From: CAWACP01 sp963780655
Lineage (GTDB): Bacteria > Acidobacteriota > Terriglobia > Bryobacterales > Bryobacteraceae
Length of the DNA stretch: 64,000 nt
Direction: 5' to 3'
NCBI GenBank assembly: GCA_963780655.1
Contig: CAWACP010000006.1
Coordinates: forward strand, 62,001-126,000
Shown here: positions 34,284 through 41,445 of the stretch, in pieces
Numbering within the stretch: position 1 is the first letter of the stretch
Layout of the letters: the number at the start of each line of letters is the position of its first letter
Translations under genes and position numbers: made by a program
The notes under the pieces: generated by a model
The model's input: the letters and a program-made list of their open reading frames with translations, nothing else
Databases searched by the model: none
What the model was told of the DNA's origin: nothing

Positions 34284-35393
34284 ATGACGAATCGCGAGCG
34301 CGGCAGGTTGAAAATCTATCTTGGCTACGCCGCCGGCGTCGGCAAGACGTATCAGATGCTGCTGGAAGGACAGGAGCTGCGCGCGCGGGGCGTCGATATC
34401 GTCATCGGCTACTTCGAGCCGCACGGACGCAAAGACACCATCGCCAGAACCGAGGGTATGGAGATTATTCCTCGCAAGGTGATCGAGTATCGCGGCTCGC
34501 GGTTCGAGGAGATGGACACAGACGCCATCGTGCGCCGTCATCCGCAGGTCTGCCTGGTCGACGAATTCCCGCACACCAACGTGCCCGGTTCAGAGCGCGT
34601 GAAACGCTGGGAGGACGTCGAGGTGATTCTGGACGCGGGCATCAGCGTACTGACCACCATGAATATTCAGCATCTGGAAAGCTTGAATGACCAGGTGTCG
34701 CACATCACCGGGATTCGCGTGCGCGAGACCATCCCCGACTGGGTGGTGCAGCGGGCGGATGAAGTGGTGATGGTGGATGTGACGCCCCGCGCGCTTCTGA
34801 ATCGCCTGGAGCGCGGCGTCGTGTATGGGCGGGACAAGGCCGAGAAGGCGATGCAGAACTTCTTCCGCGAATCGACCCTCGCTGCCCTGCGCGAGCTGGC
34901 CCTCCGCCAGACCGCCCACGAAGTGGAGCAGAGGAGCGCCGTGGATGACGCAGGCGGCAGCGACTCCACGGGCATCGCGGGCCGTCCAGGGAAGCAGCAC
35001 CGCATTCTCATCTTCGTTACGCCCGAGCCTCAGACGGCCATGCTGATACGCCGCGCCAGACGTGTCAGCGACTTTATCGGCGCCGAGTGTTTCGCGGTTA
35101 CCGTCCAGCCCACCGGGGATCTCAGCGCCCTCAGCAGCGCCGAGCGGGAAGCCATCGAGCGGCACCTGAACTTCTCGCGCAACCTGCACATCGAAACGCG
35201 CGTGCTCGACGGTCAGGACCCGGCGACTTCGCTCGTCGAATTTGCGCGGCGCAACCAGATCACGCAGGTATTTCTGGCCCGCCCGCGCGAGCGCCTGCAC
35301 ATTCCACTGGTCGGCCTCGATGTGGCGCAGCGTATCGTGCGCCTGGCGCGCGACATGCAGATCGTCATTGTGTCCGAGCGCGAACCCGTGTAG
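34284..35393 (+). CDS. KdpD-like sensor module without histidine kinase, copy 2
   Basis: 369 residues with the same architecture as copy 1 but closer to canonical KdpD: GYAAGVGKTYQML, HGRKDT, VDEFPHTNVPGSERVKRWED and MNIQHLESLNDQV. A USP domain follows (HRILIFVTPEPQTAMLIRRA ... QVFLARPRERLHIPLVG). It stops before the membrane region of KdpD. The ordinary Walker B region suggests this copy retains nucleotide binding while copy 1 has changed. No kdpE follows; the next gene is convergent. Confidence 0.9.
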   Translation: MTNRERGRLKIYLGYAAGVGKTYQMLLEGQELRARGVDIVIGYFEPHGRKDTIARTEGMEIIPRKVIEYRGSRFEEMDTDAIVRRHPQVCLVDEFPHTNVPGSERVKRWEDVEVILDAGISVLTTMNIQHLESLNDQVSHITGIRVRETIPDWVVQRADEVVMVDVTPRALLNRLERGVVYGRDKAEKAMQNFFRESTLAALRELALRQTAHEVEQRSAVDDAGGSDSTGIAGRPGKQHRILIFVTPEPQTAMLIRRARRVSDFIGAECFAVTVQPTGDLSALSSAEREAIERHLNFSRNLHIETRVLDGQDPATSLVEFARRNQITQVFLARPRERLHIPLVGLDVAQRIVRLARDMQIVIVSEREPV

Positions 35394-35434
35394 CCCCGGC
35401 ATTTGTGGGCGGCCTTTAGGCTGCGGCGGGGCTA
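35391..35434. terminator. Possible bidirectional stem-loop after the kdp locus
   Basis: TAGCCCCG at 35391-35398 pairs perfectly with CGGGGCTA at 35427-35434. The structure includes the last gene's stop codon and lies between convergent genes. There is no following T-run, so intrinsic termination is uncertain. Confidence 0.35.
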
Positions 35435-36636
35435 TCAGCCCGCCTGGTCTGGCCCTCCGCCGCAATCGCCAGCGTTGCCGCAAGCGCAACCATCAGCCAG
35501 AAGTCGATGCCCAGCATCAAAGCGTAGCGCTGCAGCGGACGGTAGAACGTCGCACTGGCCACCGCTGCGCACGCGCAGGTTGCCAGAAACCACCGTCGAG
35601 CATTCACGGGATATTGGCCGTCCGGCGCCGAGTACACGTGGGCCCCTGCAAGCACGGCCGGCAGCAGCGAGATCAGTCCGGAGTTCATCGCGAACGGCTG
35701 CAGGATCGAAAAGAGCGCAAATGCATTGGCATCCCACAACCAGCGTCGTGAAGAAGGCGTGCGCCACATGGAGACGACCGCGTAACTGTAGACGATGGCG
35801 GTGAGCGCCAGACAGAAATTACCCACCAGCGCCGGCGACATCGACGCGAAGCTCACGTCCGGATAACCGTCGCGCGGAGGCGCGGCATGCGTCAGGAACC
35901 GCAGAAAAACGCCGCGCAGCGATTGACTCGAATACCACAGAGCCTCGGGATTCGACGCGAGGGCCACCACATGATCGAAGAAATCGTGCAGCAGGAAAGC
36001 GTAGCGGTTCCATCCGAAGAACAAAATCGGCGCGGTCCACAAAACGGCGCTTCCCGCCGCTGCCCAGGCTAGAACCGGCCGGCGGCCGCGTACAAGAAAC
36101 CAGGGCGCGAAGAACAGCGGCCAGACCTTGAAGCAGATGGCCACCGCGAGCGCCACGCCGCTCCATATCGGGTGCTCTTCCGACCACAGCAGCGCCACAA
36201 GAACGAGCGCGATGAGGAACGGCTGCACATTGCCGAATTTGACGAAGAGAACCACGAACTGACCGAGGATCAGAATACCCAGCGTGGCGCCCACGAAGGT
36301 GAACCGGAGTCGCCACTTCACGATGGCGAGAGCCGACGCCCACGCGCACACCGCCCAGGCGGCAATCACCCAGAGAATGCCCGCGGTTCGCTCCGGCAGC
36401 CAGGTCAGCGGGCGGAAAAAGAGAACCGTCACCGGTGGATAGCGAAACTCCTGCGGATGTCCGGCGCCGCTCGACGGGCCGTACAGGGGCCTGCTGCCGT
36501 CGAAAAAGCCGCCGATTCCTCTCCAGTAAACCTGAAAGTCGACGTTCTTCGAAACAGTGAACGCGGAGAGAATTGCGAGAAGGCCGAGGATGGCGACAGC
36601 CAGAACGCGCATTCGCTTGGTCATTCCGGAGTACAT
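35416..36636 (-). CDS. GT87/DUF2029 family polyprenyl-sugar glycosyltransferase
   Basis: About 406 residues and roughly ten membrane segments, matching the GT-C fold family GT87 (DUF2029), which uses polyprenyl-phosphate mannose or arabinose. Typical features are the periplasmic loop after the first helix (NVDFQVYWRGIGGFFDGSRP, LYGP ... FRYPPVTVLFFRPL) and GVALAVAICFKVWPLFFAPW. ATGs at 36636 and 36624 are both possible. It is divergent from a polyprenol-phosphate sugar synthase (36660), which could make its donor. Confidence 0.82.
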   Translation of the reverse strand: MYSGMTKRMRVLAVAILGLLAILSAFTVSKNVDFQVYWRGIGGFFDGSRPLYGPSSGAGHPQEFRYPPVTVLFFRPLTWLPERTAGILWVIAAWAVCAWASALAIVKWRLRFTFVGATLGILILGQFVVLFVKFGNVQPFLIALVLVALLWSEEHPIWSGVALAVAICFKVWPLFFAPWFLVRGRRPVLAWAAAGSAVLWTAPILFFGWNRYAFLLHDFFDHVVALASNPEALWYSSQSLRGVFLRFLTHAAPPRDGYPDVSFASMSPALVGNFCLALTAIVYSYAVVSMWRTPSSRRWLWDANAFALFSILQPFAMNSGLISLLPAVLAGAHVYSAPDGQYPVNARRWFLATCACAAVASATFYRPLQRYALMLGIDFWLMVALAATLAIAAEGQTRRADSPAAA

Positions 36637-36659
36637 GAAAACGGCCTCAGGGTACCATA

Positions 36660-37832
36660 TTGTCGTTGGCCCTCGATCTCGCAATCGTCATTCCGACTCT
36701 CAACGAGGCGGCGAACGTTATGCCGTTGATCGACAGGCTCACCGAGGCTCTGCGCGGCCTCGAGTGGGAGGCCATCTTTGTCGATGACGACTCCACCGAC
36801 GGAACCGGATCCGTGCTTGCCGGCGTCGCCCGCAAAGACACCCGCATTCGCGTGCTGCGGCGCATTGGCCGCGAAGGTCTTGCTTCGGCGTGCATCGAAG
36901 GCATGTTCGCGACGGCAGCCCCATTCATCGCGGTAATGGACGCGGACCTGCAGCACGACGAATCGATTCTGCCGCTCATGTACCAGCGGATCAGAGCGGA
37001 GGATCTCGATCTGGTGGTGGCCAGCCGCAACCTCGAGGGCGCGAGCGTAGGGGCGTTCGCGAAGGATCGGGTCAAGCTCAGCGTTCTCGGTTCGCGCCTG
37101 AGCCGGACGGTTTCGAAATGCGGCCTGAGCGACCCCATGAGCGGATTCTTCATCGTGAACCGTAATCTGCTGGAGGAAGTCTCCCATCGCCTCTCCGGTA
37201 TCGGGTTTAAGATTCTGCTCGATATTGTGGCCTCCGCGCGCCGGCCCCTCCGTTTTGCGGAAGTGCCCTATCATTTTCGTGAACGTTTGCGCGGCGAGAG
37301 CAAACTCGATATCAACATCGGGTTCGAGTACCTGCAGTTGCTCCTCGATAAGCTGATCGGCCGCGCCATTCCGCTGCGCTTCGTCATGTTCGTTTTCGTC
37401 GGCGGCCTGGGAATTATCGTCCATCTGGCCGCGCTGGCCGTCCTGTATCGCATGGCGCGAATGAGCTTCGTCTACGCGCAGGCCTGGGCCACTCTGGTGG
37501 CCATGACGTTCAACTTTCTGTTGAACAATCTCACCACGTTTCGCGATCGCCGCCTGCGCGGTTTCTCGATGCTCAGCGGACTGCTGATCTTCTGCGCGAT
37601 CTGTTCCGCGGGTGGCCTGGTGAATATCGCGTTCTCGACGTTTCTGCTGGCCGCGGGTTTGCCATGGTGGGCTGCCGGCGTGCCCGGGGCGGTGGTGAGT
37701 TCGCTCTGGAACTACGGCGTGAATACGGTTCTCACCTGGCGGCGCGGCATGAACGCGATTCAGCGGAGACAGGCCGCGGCGCGCGAGTCCGAACGCGCCC
37801 GGGTTGGCGACCCCGGGCACGCGCAGCCTTAA
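36660..37832 (+). CDS. Polyprenol-phosphate sugar synthase, GT2 fused to GtrA
   Basis: 390 residues. The N-terminal GT2 domain has IVIPTLNEAANV, DDDSTDGTGSVLA and the metal-binding DADLQHDESI, as in dolichol-phosphate mannose synthases. The C-terminal part holds four helices of the GtrA type (FVMFVFVGGLGIIVHLAALA, FVYAQAWATLVAMTFNFLLN), thought to flip the lipid-linked sugar. The start is TTG at 36660 just before the conserved strand. The upstream gap to the divergent GT87 gene is only 23 bases, so promoters overlap. Confidence 0.9.
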   Translation: MSLALDLAIVIPTLNEAANVMPLIDRLTEALRGLEWEAIFVDDDSTDGTGSVLAGVARKDTRIRVLRRIGREGLASACIEGMFATAAPFIAVMDADLQHDESILPLMYQRIRAEDLDLVVASRNLEGASVGAFAKDRVKLSVLGSRLSRTVSKCGLSDPMSGFFIVNRNLLEEVSHRLSGIGFKILLDIVASARRPLRFAEVPYHFRERLRGESKLDINIGFEYLQLLLDKLIGRAIPLRFVMFVFVGGLGIIVHLAALAVLYRMARMSFVYAQAWATLVAMTFNFLLNNLTTFRDRRLRGFSMLSGLLIFCAICSAGGLVNIAFSTFLLAAGLPWWAAGVPGAVVSSLWNYGVNTVLTWRRGMNAIQRRQAAARESERARVGDPGHAQP

Positions 37833-37838
37833 CGCCAT

Positions 37839-38237
37839 TCACGCGCCGGCTTCACTGTCCAGCCAGTGACGTACCAGCGGTCCCGGGTCGCCCTCCAGAG
37901 TCACGGGCGCATTTTGCATCTCAGTATTGCCCTGCAGGTACACCGCGCGGACTCCGTCTGCTTCCGGCCGCAGATCGAGTCTGCGCCCGCGCGCTTCTAA
38001 TCGCAGCGTGTTGCCGAGCCATGCTATGTAGACTTTGATTCGGCGCTCATAACCTTCACGCGTTGCTGCTTCGTAGATCTGCCTGGTCCACGCGCTTTCA
38101 CGGAGCCTCTCGGCCCAGGGCGCGGCGGCTACCGCGCGGGCGCGGTCGGCCTCCCGCTGCGCCGCAGCCGAGCCGTCGCGCTCCTCCCTCGATTCGAGCG
38201 CCTTCAGGTTGTTCTCCAGGTTGTCGAGGAAACTCAT
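37839..38237 (-). CDS. Small cytoplasmic protein of unknown function
   Basis: 132 residues. The N-terminus MSFLDNLENNLKALESREER is helical and charged, followed by RARAVAAAPWAERLRESAWT and a beta-rich C-terminal half (IKVYIAWLGNTLRLEARGRR, LDLRPEADGVRAVYL). No known domain is recognised. It ends six bases from the convergent glycosyltransferase and lies 27 bases downstream of the BlaR1-TonB gene on the same strand, so it may share that transcript. Confidence 0.6.
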   Translation of the reverse strand: MSFLDNLENNLKALESREERDGSAAAQREADRARAVAAAPWAERLRESAWTRQIYEAATREGYERRIKVYIAWLGNTLRLEARGRRLDLRPEADGVRAVYLQGNTEMQNAPVTLEGDPGPLVRHWLDSEAGA

Positions 38238-38264
38238 TCCTTCCAGTTTCCCGAACCCGGCCGC

Positions 38265-39437
38265 TCACTTCAACCTGAAGTTCACTTCGACCGTCGCCCG
38301 CACGGCTACGGGTTTCCCGTCTTTCCTCGCCGGCTTGAACCTCCAGGTTTGGACTGCGCTCACCGCGTTCGCATCGAGGCCAGAGTCGAGCCCCTTCTTC
38401 ACAGTGATATCGGATACGCTGCCATCGGAGGCGATGACGATGGACAGGACCACGACCCCCTCGATCTTCGCGTCCTTCGCCGCTTTCGTGTAATCGGGGT
38501 CGTGCTTGTCGATGACCTGCGGCGGCGTAACGCCTGGGTCTTTGATGCTGTAGACGCCCGTGTCCGCCTGCATGGCTGCAAGAGGAACGCCAACCAGCGC
38601 CACGGCTGCGAGGCTCGCGACGATCATTCTTCGGCTCAACATATTCCTGTTCCTTTCTGTATCCAGAATCGATTCGACGCGCGCGCCCAGCATCGAGCGC
38701 GTTCCCGCCGCGGCAAGAAGACCGCCGCCCCGCTCCGCCGCCGCGATCTTCACCAGGTGCGTTGCGTATTCACTCGCGGGCAATCCCTCGGTCAAAACCT
38801 GATCGTCGGCCGCATGCTCCTGCTCCACTCGCAAACGATGCGCGGCATACCAGGCCAGCGGGTGGAACCAGTACACCGCACAGGCCAGCTCGGCCGTGAG
38901 AAGAGCCCACGAGTCCCTTCGCCTCAGATGCGCGCGCTCATGCCGCAGCGCCGCGTTCAGCCGCTCTTCCGGCCAGCTTTCCGCTTCGCCCGGCAGCAGA
39001 ATGACGTCTGCGCCGAAGCTCCACGCCGCGGCGGTCGGGGCCGCGTGAGCCACGCGAACCGCGATGCCGTTCCAGTCCCGTGCGACTCGCCCATCGCTCA
39101 CCATCCGGATTGCTCTGCATGCAGCTACCGACAGCCGCGTCATCATCGCCACGAAGCCGGCGGCCCACGCTAACACCAGCCACTTCGAGGCGCCGGAGGC
39201 TGCCGCCGAAACTCGCGCTGCGGTCATGGCGGCCGCCGACACCGGGATGGTCCAGCCCGGTGGCGCCACGGTATTCAGCAGCATGCCCGCGGGCAGGATC
39301 AGGAGCGTGGCCAGAGTGGACCACCAGACCAGATGCCGAGCTGCCGCGGAACGGTAGCGGAATGACCACGCCGCGGTCGTTCCCAGGGCGAGAATGGCCG
39401 TGCTCTTGAAAAACAGCGTTAACGACAGAGGGCTCAT
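38265..39437 (-). CDS. BlaR1-like M56 peptidase fused to a TonB C-terminal domain
   Basis: 390 residues. Membrane helices at the N-terminus surround an M56 metallopeptidase with zinc motif HERAH and YWFHPLAWYAAHRLRVEQEH followed by ADDQVL. After a further helix (MIVASLAAVALVGVPLAAM) comes a TonB C-terminal domain (GVVVLSIVIASDGSVSDITV, AVSAVQTWRFKPARKDGKPV). In BlaR1 the outer domain senses beta-lactam and activates the peptidase to cleave BlaI; here TonB-type sequence replaces the penicillin-binding domain. The ATG overlaps the blaI stop. Confidence 0.88.
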   Translation of the reverse strand: MSPLSLTLFFKSTAILALGTTAAWSFRYRSAAARHLVWWSTLATLLILPAGMLLNTVAPPGWTIPVSAAAMTAARVSAAASGASKWLVLAWAAGFVAMMTRLSVAACRAIRMVSDGRVARDWNGIAVRVAHAAPTAAAWSFGADVILLPGEAESWPEERLNAALRHERAHLRRRDSWALLTAELACAVYWFHPLAWYAAHRLRVEQEHAADDQVLTEGLPASEYATHLVKIAAAERGGGLLAAAGTRSMLGARVESILDTERNRNMLSRRMIVASLAAVALVGVPLAAMQADTGVYSIKDPGVTPPQVIDKHDPDYTKAAKDAKIEGVVVLSIVIASDGSVSDITVKKGLDSGLDANAVSAVQTWRFKPARKDGKPVAVRATVEVNFRLK

Positions 39438-39835
39438 TTGGACGCCTCCTTCGCCCGGCGGATCAAAGCCTCGAGCGAGGCCAGTTCCTCGGCGCTCAGG
39501 CGAGTACTCGAATCATCCAGCAACGTTGCCATGAGACGCGATGGCGAGCCCTGAAAGAAGGTGCTCACCATGTGCGAAAGCGCCGTCCTGCGCGCCTTTT
39601 CCACCGGCACCACCGGCAGATACAGATACCGCAGTCCCTGTTCCTCATGCCGCAGGTGGCCTTTCTCCTCCAGCGTCCGGATCACCGCACGCGTCGCCGA
39701 AAATGTCGGCTTGTCCGGCAGCGCCTCGTGAATCTCGGTAGCGCTGGCGCGCCCGCGCGCATAGAGAATGTCCATTACCTGCCGCTCGCGGCGGCTCAGC
39801 CGGTGGAACGCCGGTCTGGAGGGCTGCTTAGTCAT
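39434..39835 (-). CDS. BlaI/MecI-family transcriptional repressor
   Basis: 133 residues with the winged-helix BlaI pattern: LSRRERQVMDILYARGRASA, ATRAVIRTLEEKGHLRHEEQ and a C-terminal dimerisation helix containing the LSAEELASLEALI segment. ATG at 39835 is chosen because similarity begins at MTKQPSRP; the longer frame upstream reads through the operator. It precedes the BlaR1-like gene with a four-base overlap and is expected to repress the pair until cleaved. Confidence 0.92.
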   Translation of the reverse strand: MTKQPSRPAFHRLSRRERQVMDILYARGRASATEIHEALPDKPTFSATRAVIRTLEEKGHLRHEEQGLRYLYLPVVPVEKARRTALSHMVSTFFQGSPSRLMATLLDDSSTRLSAEELASLEALIRRAKEASK

Positions 39836-39863
39836 GTTGGAAAACCAGCACCATGCTGGAAAA
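39834..39863. promoter_or_regulatory. Probable BlaI operator
   Basis: Directly at the blaI start lie two copies of ATGYTGGAAAA (39834-39844 and 39853-39863) and a dyad CCAGCA-N3-TGCTGG at 39845-39859. The arrangement suits a dimeric winged-helix repressor and would allow autoregulation of blaI and blaR1. Confidence 0.55.
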
Positions 39864-39930
39864 ATAGCATCATTACCGCATCGAGTCAAGCGCTTTGTGA
39901 GTGCAGCCCGCGAAGAATTCAGCACCGTGG

Positions 39931-40011
39931 TACCGCTCCCTCACGGTCGCGGCTCTGTCACGATGCCGAGTTTGGGGCGTTGTTGCTGAGCCCGACTGTG
40001 AAGGAGCGGTA
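39931..40011. repeat. Palindromic repeat element, family A
   Basis: An 81-base element ending in near-perfect 14-base inverted arms: TACCGCTCCCTCAC at 39931-39944 and the complement at 39998-40011 with one mismatch. The interior CACGGTCGCGGCTCTGTCAC recurs in modified form at 55201-55237 and more distantly at 50512-50543. No coding sequence is evident from 39864 to 40092. Confidence 0.7.
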
Positions 40012-40092
40012 ACGTACCGCTGGTTGCGGCTATGCCCGCCGGACTTCCCCGAGCGGCTGCCAGCCCTCGTCCGGCTGCTGTAACATCGGACC

Positions 40093-41445
40093 ATGCCAAT
40101 CGACGACCATGACGTCTCCCGGCGCGATCTGTTCCGAACCGCTGCCGCCGGCGCTGTGCTTGCTGCTGACGCACAGGGCGCCCCGCAGAAGCGCGCTGCC
40201 TCCATGATCGGCGTCGCCTTCGAGCCGCGGGACACCGTCCGCATGGGACTGATCGGCTGCGGCGGACGCGGACGCGACGTGCTCGCCGATTGGCTCGGTC
40301 TGGACAATCTGCAGATCGTGGCCGTCTGCGATTCCGTGAAAGACCACGCCCTGAAAGCGCAGGCGGCGGTAGAGCGCGCCGGCCAGAAGCCCCCGGCCGT
40401 TTACGCGGACGGCGAACGCAGTTTCGAGAGCCTCGTCGCGCGCGACGATCTGGATTTCATCTACACGGCGACGCCCTGGAACTGGCACGTGCCCGTGGCG
40501 CTGGCGGCCATGCACCACGGCAAACACGCTCTGGTGGAAGTGCCGGCCGCAACCACCGTCGAGGATTGCTGGAAGCTGGTCAACACCTCCGAGCAGACCC
40601 GCCGTCACTGCATCATGATGGAGAACTGCTGCTACGGCGAGAATGAGCTGCTGGTGCTCGACATGGTGCGCGCCGGCCTCTTCGGCGATCTGCTCCACGG
40701 CGCCGGCGCGTATCTGCACGACCTGCGCCGCCTGCTATTCGAGGAACACACCTACGAAGAAGCGAGTGAGGATCTGTGGCGGCGGTTCCCGCACACGCGC
40801 CGCAACGGCAACCTCTATCCGACGCACGGACTTGGTCCCGTGGCGAACTACATGGGCATCGGCCGCGGCGACCGGTTCGATTACCTGGTTTCCATGAGCA
40901 CGCCGGAGCGTGGACTCGACGCGTGGCGCGAAGCGCATCTGCCGAAGGACAGCCCCATGTGGAAAGAGAAGTACATCTGCGGCGACCGCAACACATCGCT
41001 GATCAAGACCGCGGCCGGCCTGACCATCACACTCGAGCACGATGTGGTGAACCCCACGCCGTACGACCGCATCAACCTCATCACCGGAACAAGGGGCGTG
41101 TTCCAGGACTATCCCCCGCGCATTTATTTCGACGGGCCGGGGAAAGAGCAGTACGAGTCCATTGAGCCTTACAAGGAGAAGTACGGCCACCCGTTGTGGA
41201 GAGAGCAGGGCGAGCTGGCGCGCAAAATGGGCGGCCACGGCGGCATGGATTTCCTGATGGTCTATCGGATGGTGGAGGCGATGCGCAAAGGCGTTCCGCC
41301 CGATCTGGACGTGTACGATGCCGCGGCCTGGAGCGCTCCCGGTCCGCTGAGCGAATGGTCCGTGGCGCACGGCAGCGCGCCGGTCCGGTTCCCCGATTTC
41401 ACCCGTGGACGCTGGAAACAGAAAAGGGAGATTCTGCCGGCCTGA
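40093..41445 (+). CDS. GH109-like Gfo/Idh/MocA enzyme, Tat-exported
   Basis: 450 residues with a Tat signal (SRRDLFRTAAAGAVLA) and a Rossmann motif (RMGLIGCGGRGRDV). Blocks EVPAATTVEDCWKLV, MMENCCYGENELLVLDMVR and NLYPTHGLGPVANYMGI match family GH109, whose members cleave alpha-N-acetylgalactosamine by an NAD-dependent oxidation-elimination route. The Tyr in NCCYG and His in THGLGP are expected active-site residues. The actual sugar specificity is not shown by the sequence. It is a single gene convergent with the TonB receptor; the stops are one base apart. Confidence 0.85.
   Translation: MPIDDHDVSRRDLFRTAAAGAVLAADAQGAPQKRAASMIGVAFEPRDTVRMGLIGCGGRGRDVLADWLGLDNLQIVAVCDSVKDHALKAQAAVERAGQKPPAVYADGERSFESLVARDDLDFIYTATPWNWHVPVALAAMHHGKHALVEVPAATTVEDCWKLVNTSEQTRRHCIMMENCCYGENELLVLDMVRAGLFGDLLHGAGAYLHDLRRLLFEEHTYEEASEDLWRRFPHTRRNGNLYPTHGLGPVANYMGIGRGDRFDYLVSMSTPERGLDAWREAHLPKDSPMWKEKYICGDRNTSLIKTAAGLTITLEHDVVNPTPYDRINLITGTRGVFQDYPPRIYFDGPGKEQYESIEPYKEKYGHPLWREQGELARKMGGHGGMDFLMVYRMVEAMRKGVPPDLDVYDAAAWSAPGPLSEWSVAHGSAPVRFPDFTRGRWKQKREILPA

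Noticed and set aside
33159..34574. 471-codon frame antisense to the KdpD-like genes
   Set aside because: It spans the gap between two real genes on the opposite strand and has no similarity or ribosome site.
36621..37838. 405-codon frame antisense to the GT2-GtrA gene
   Set aside because: Plus-strand product has intact glycosyltransferase motifs and membrane helices; antisense product has none.
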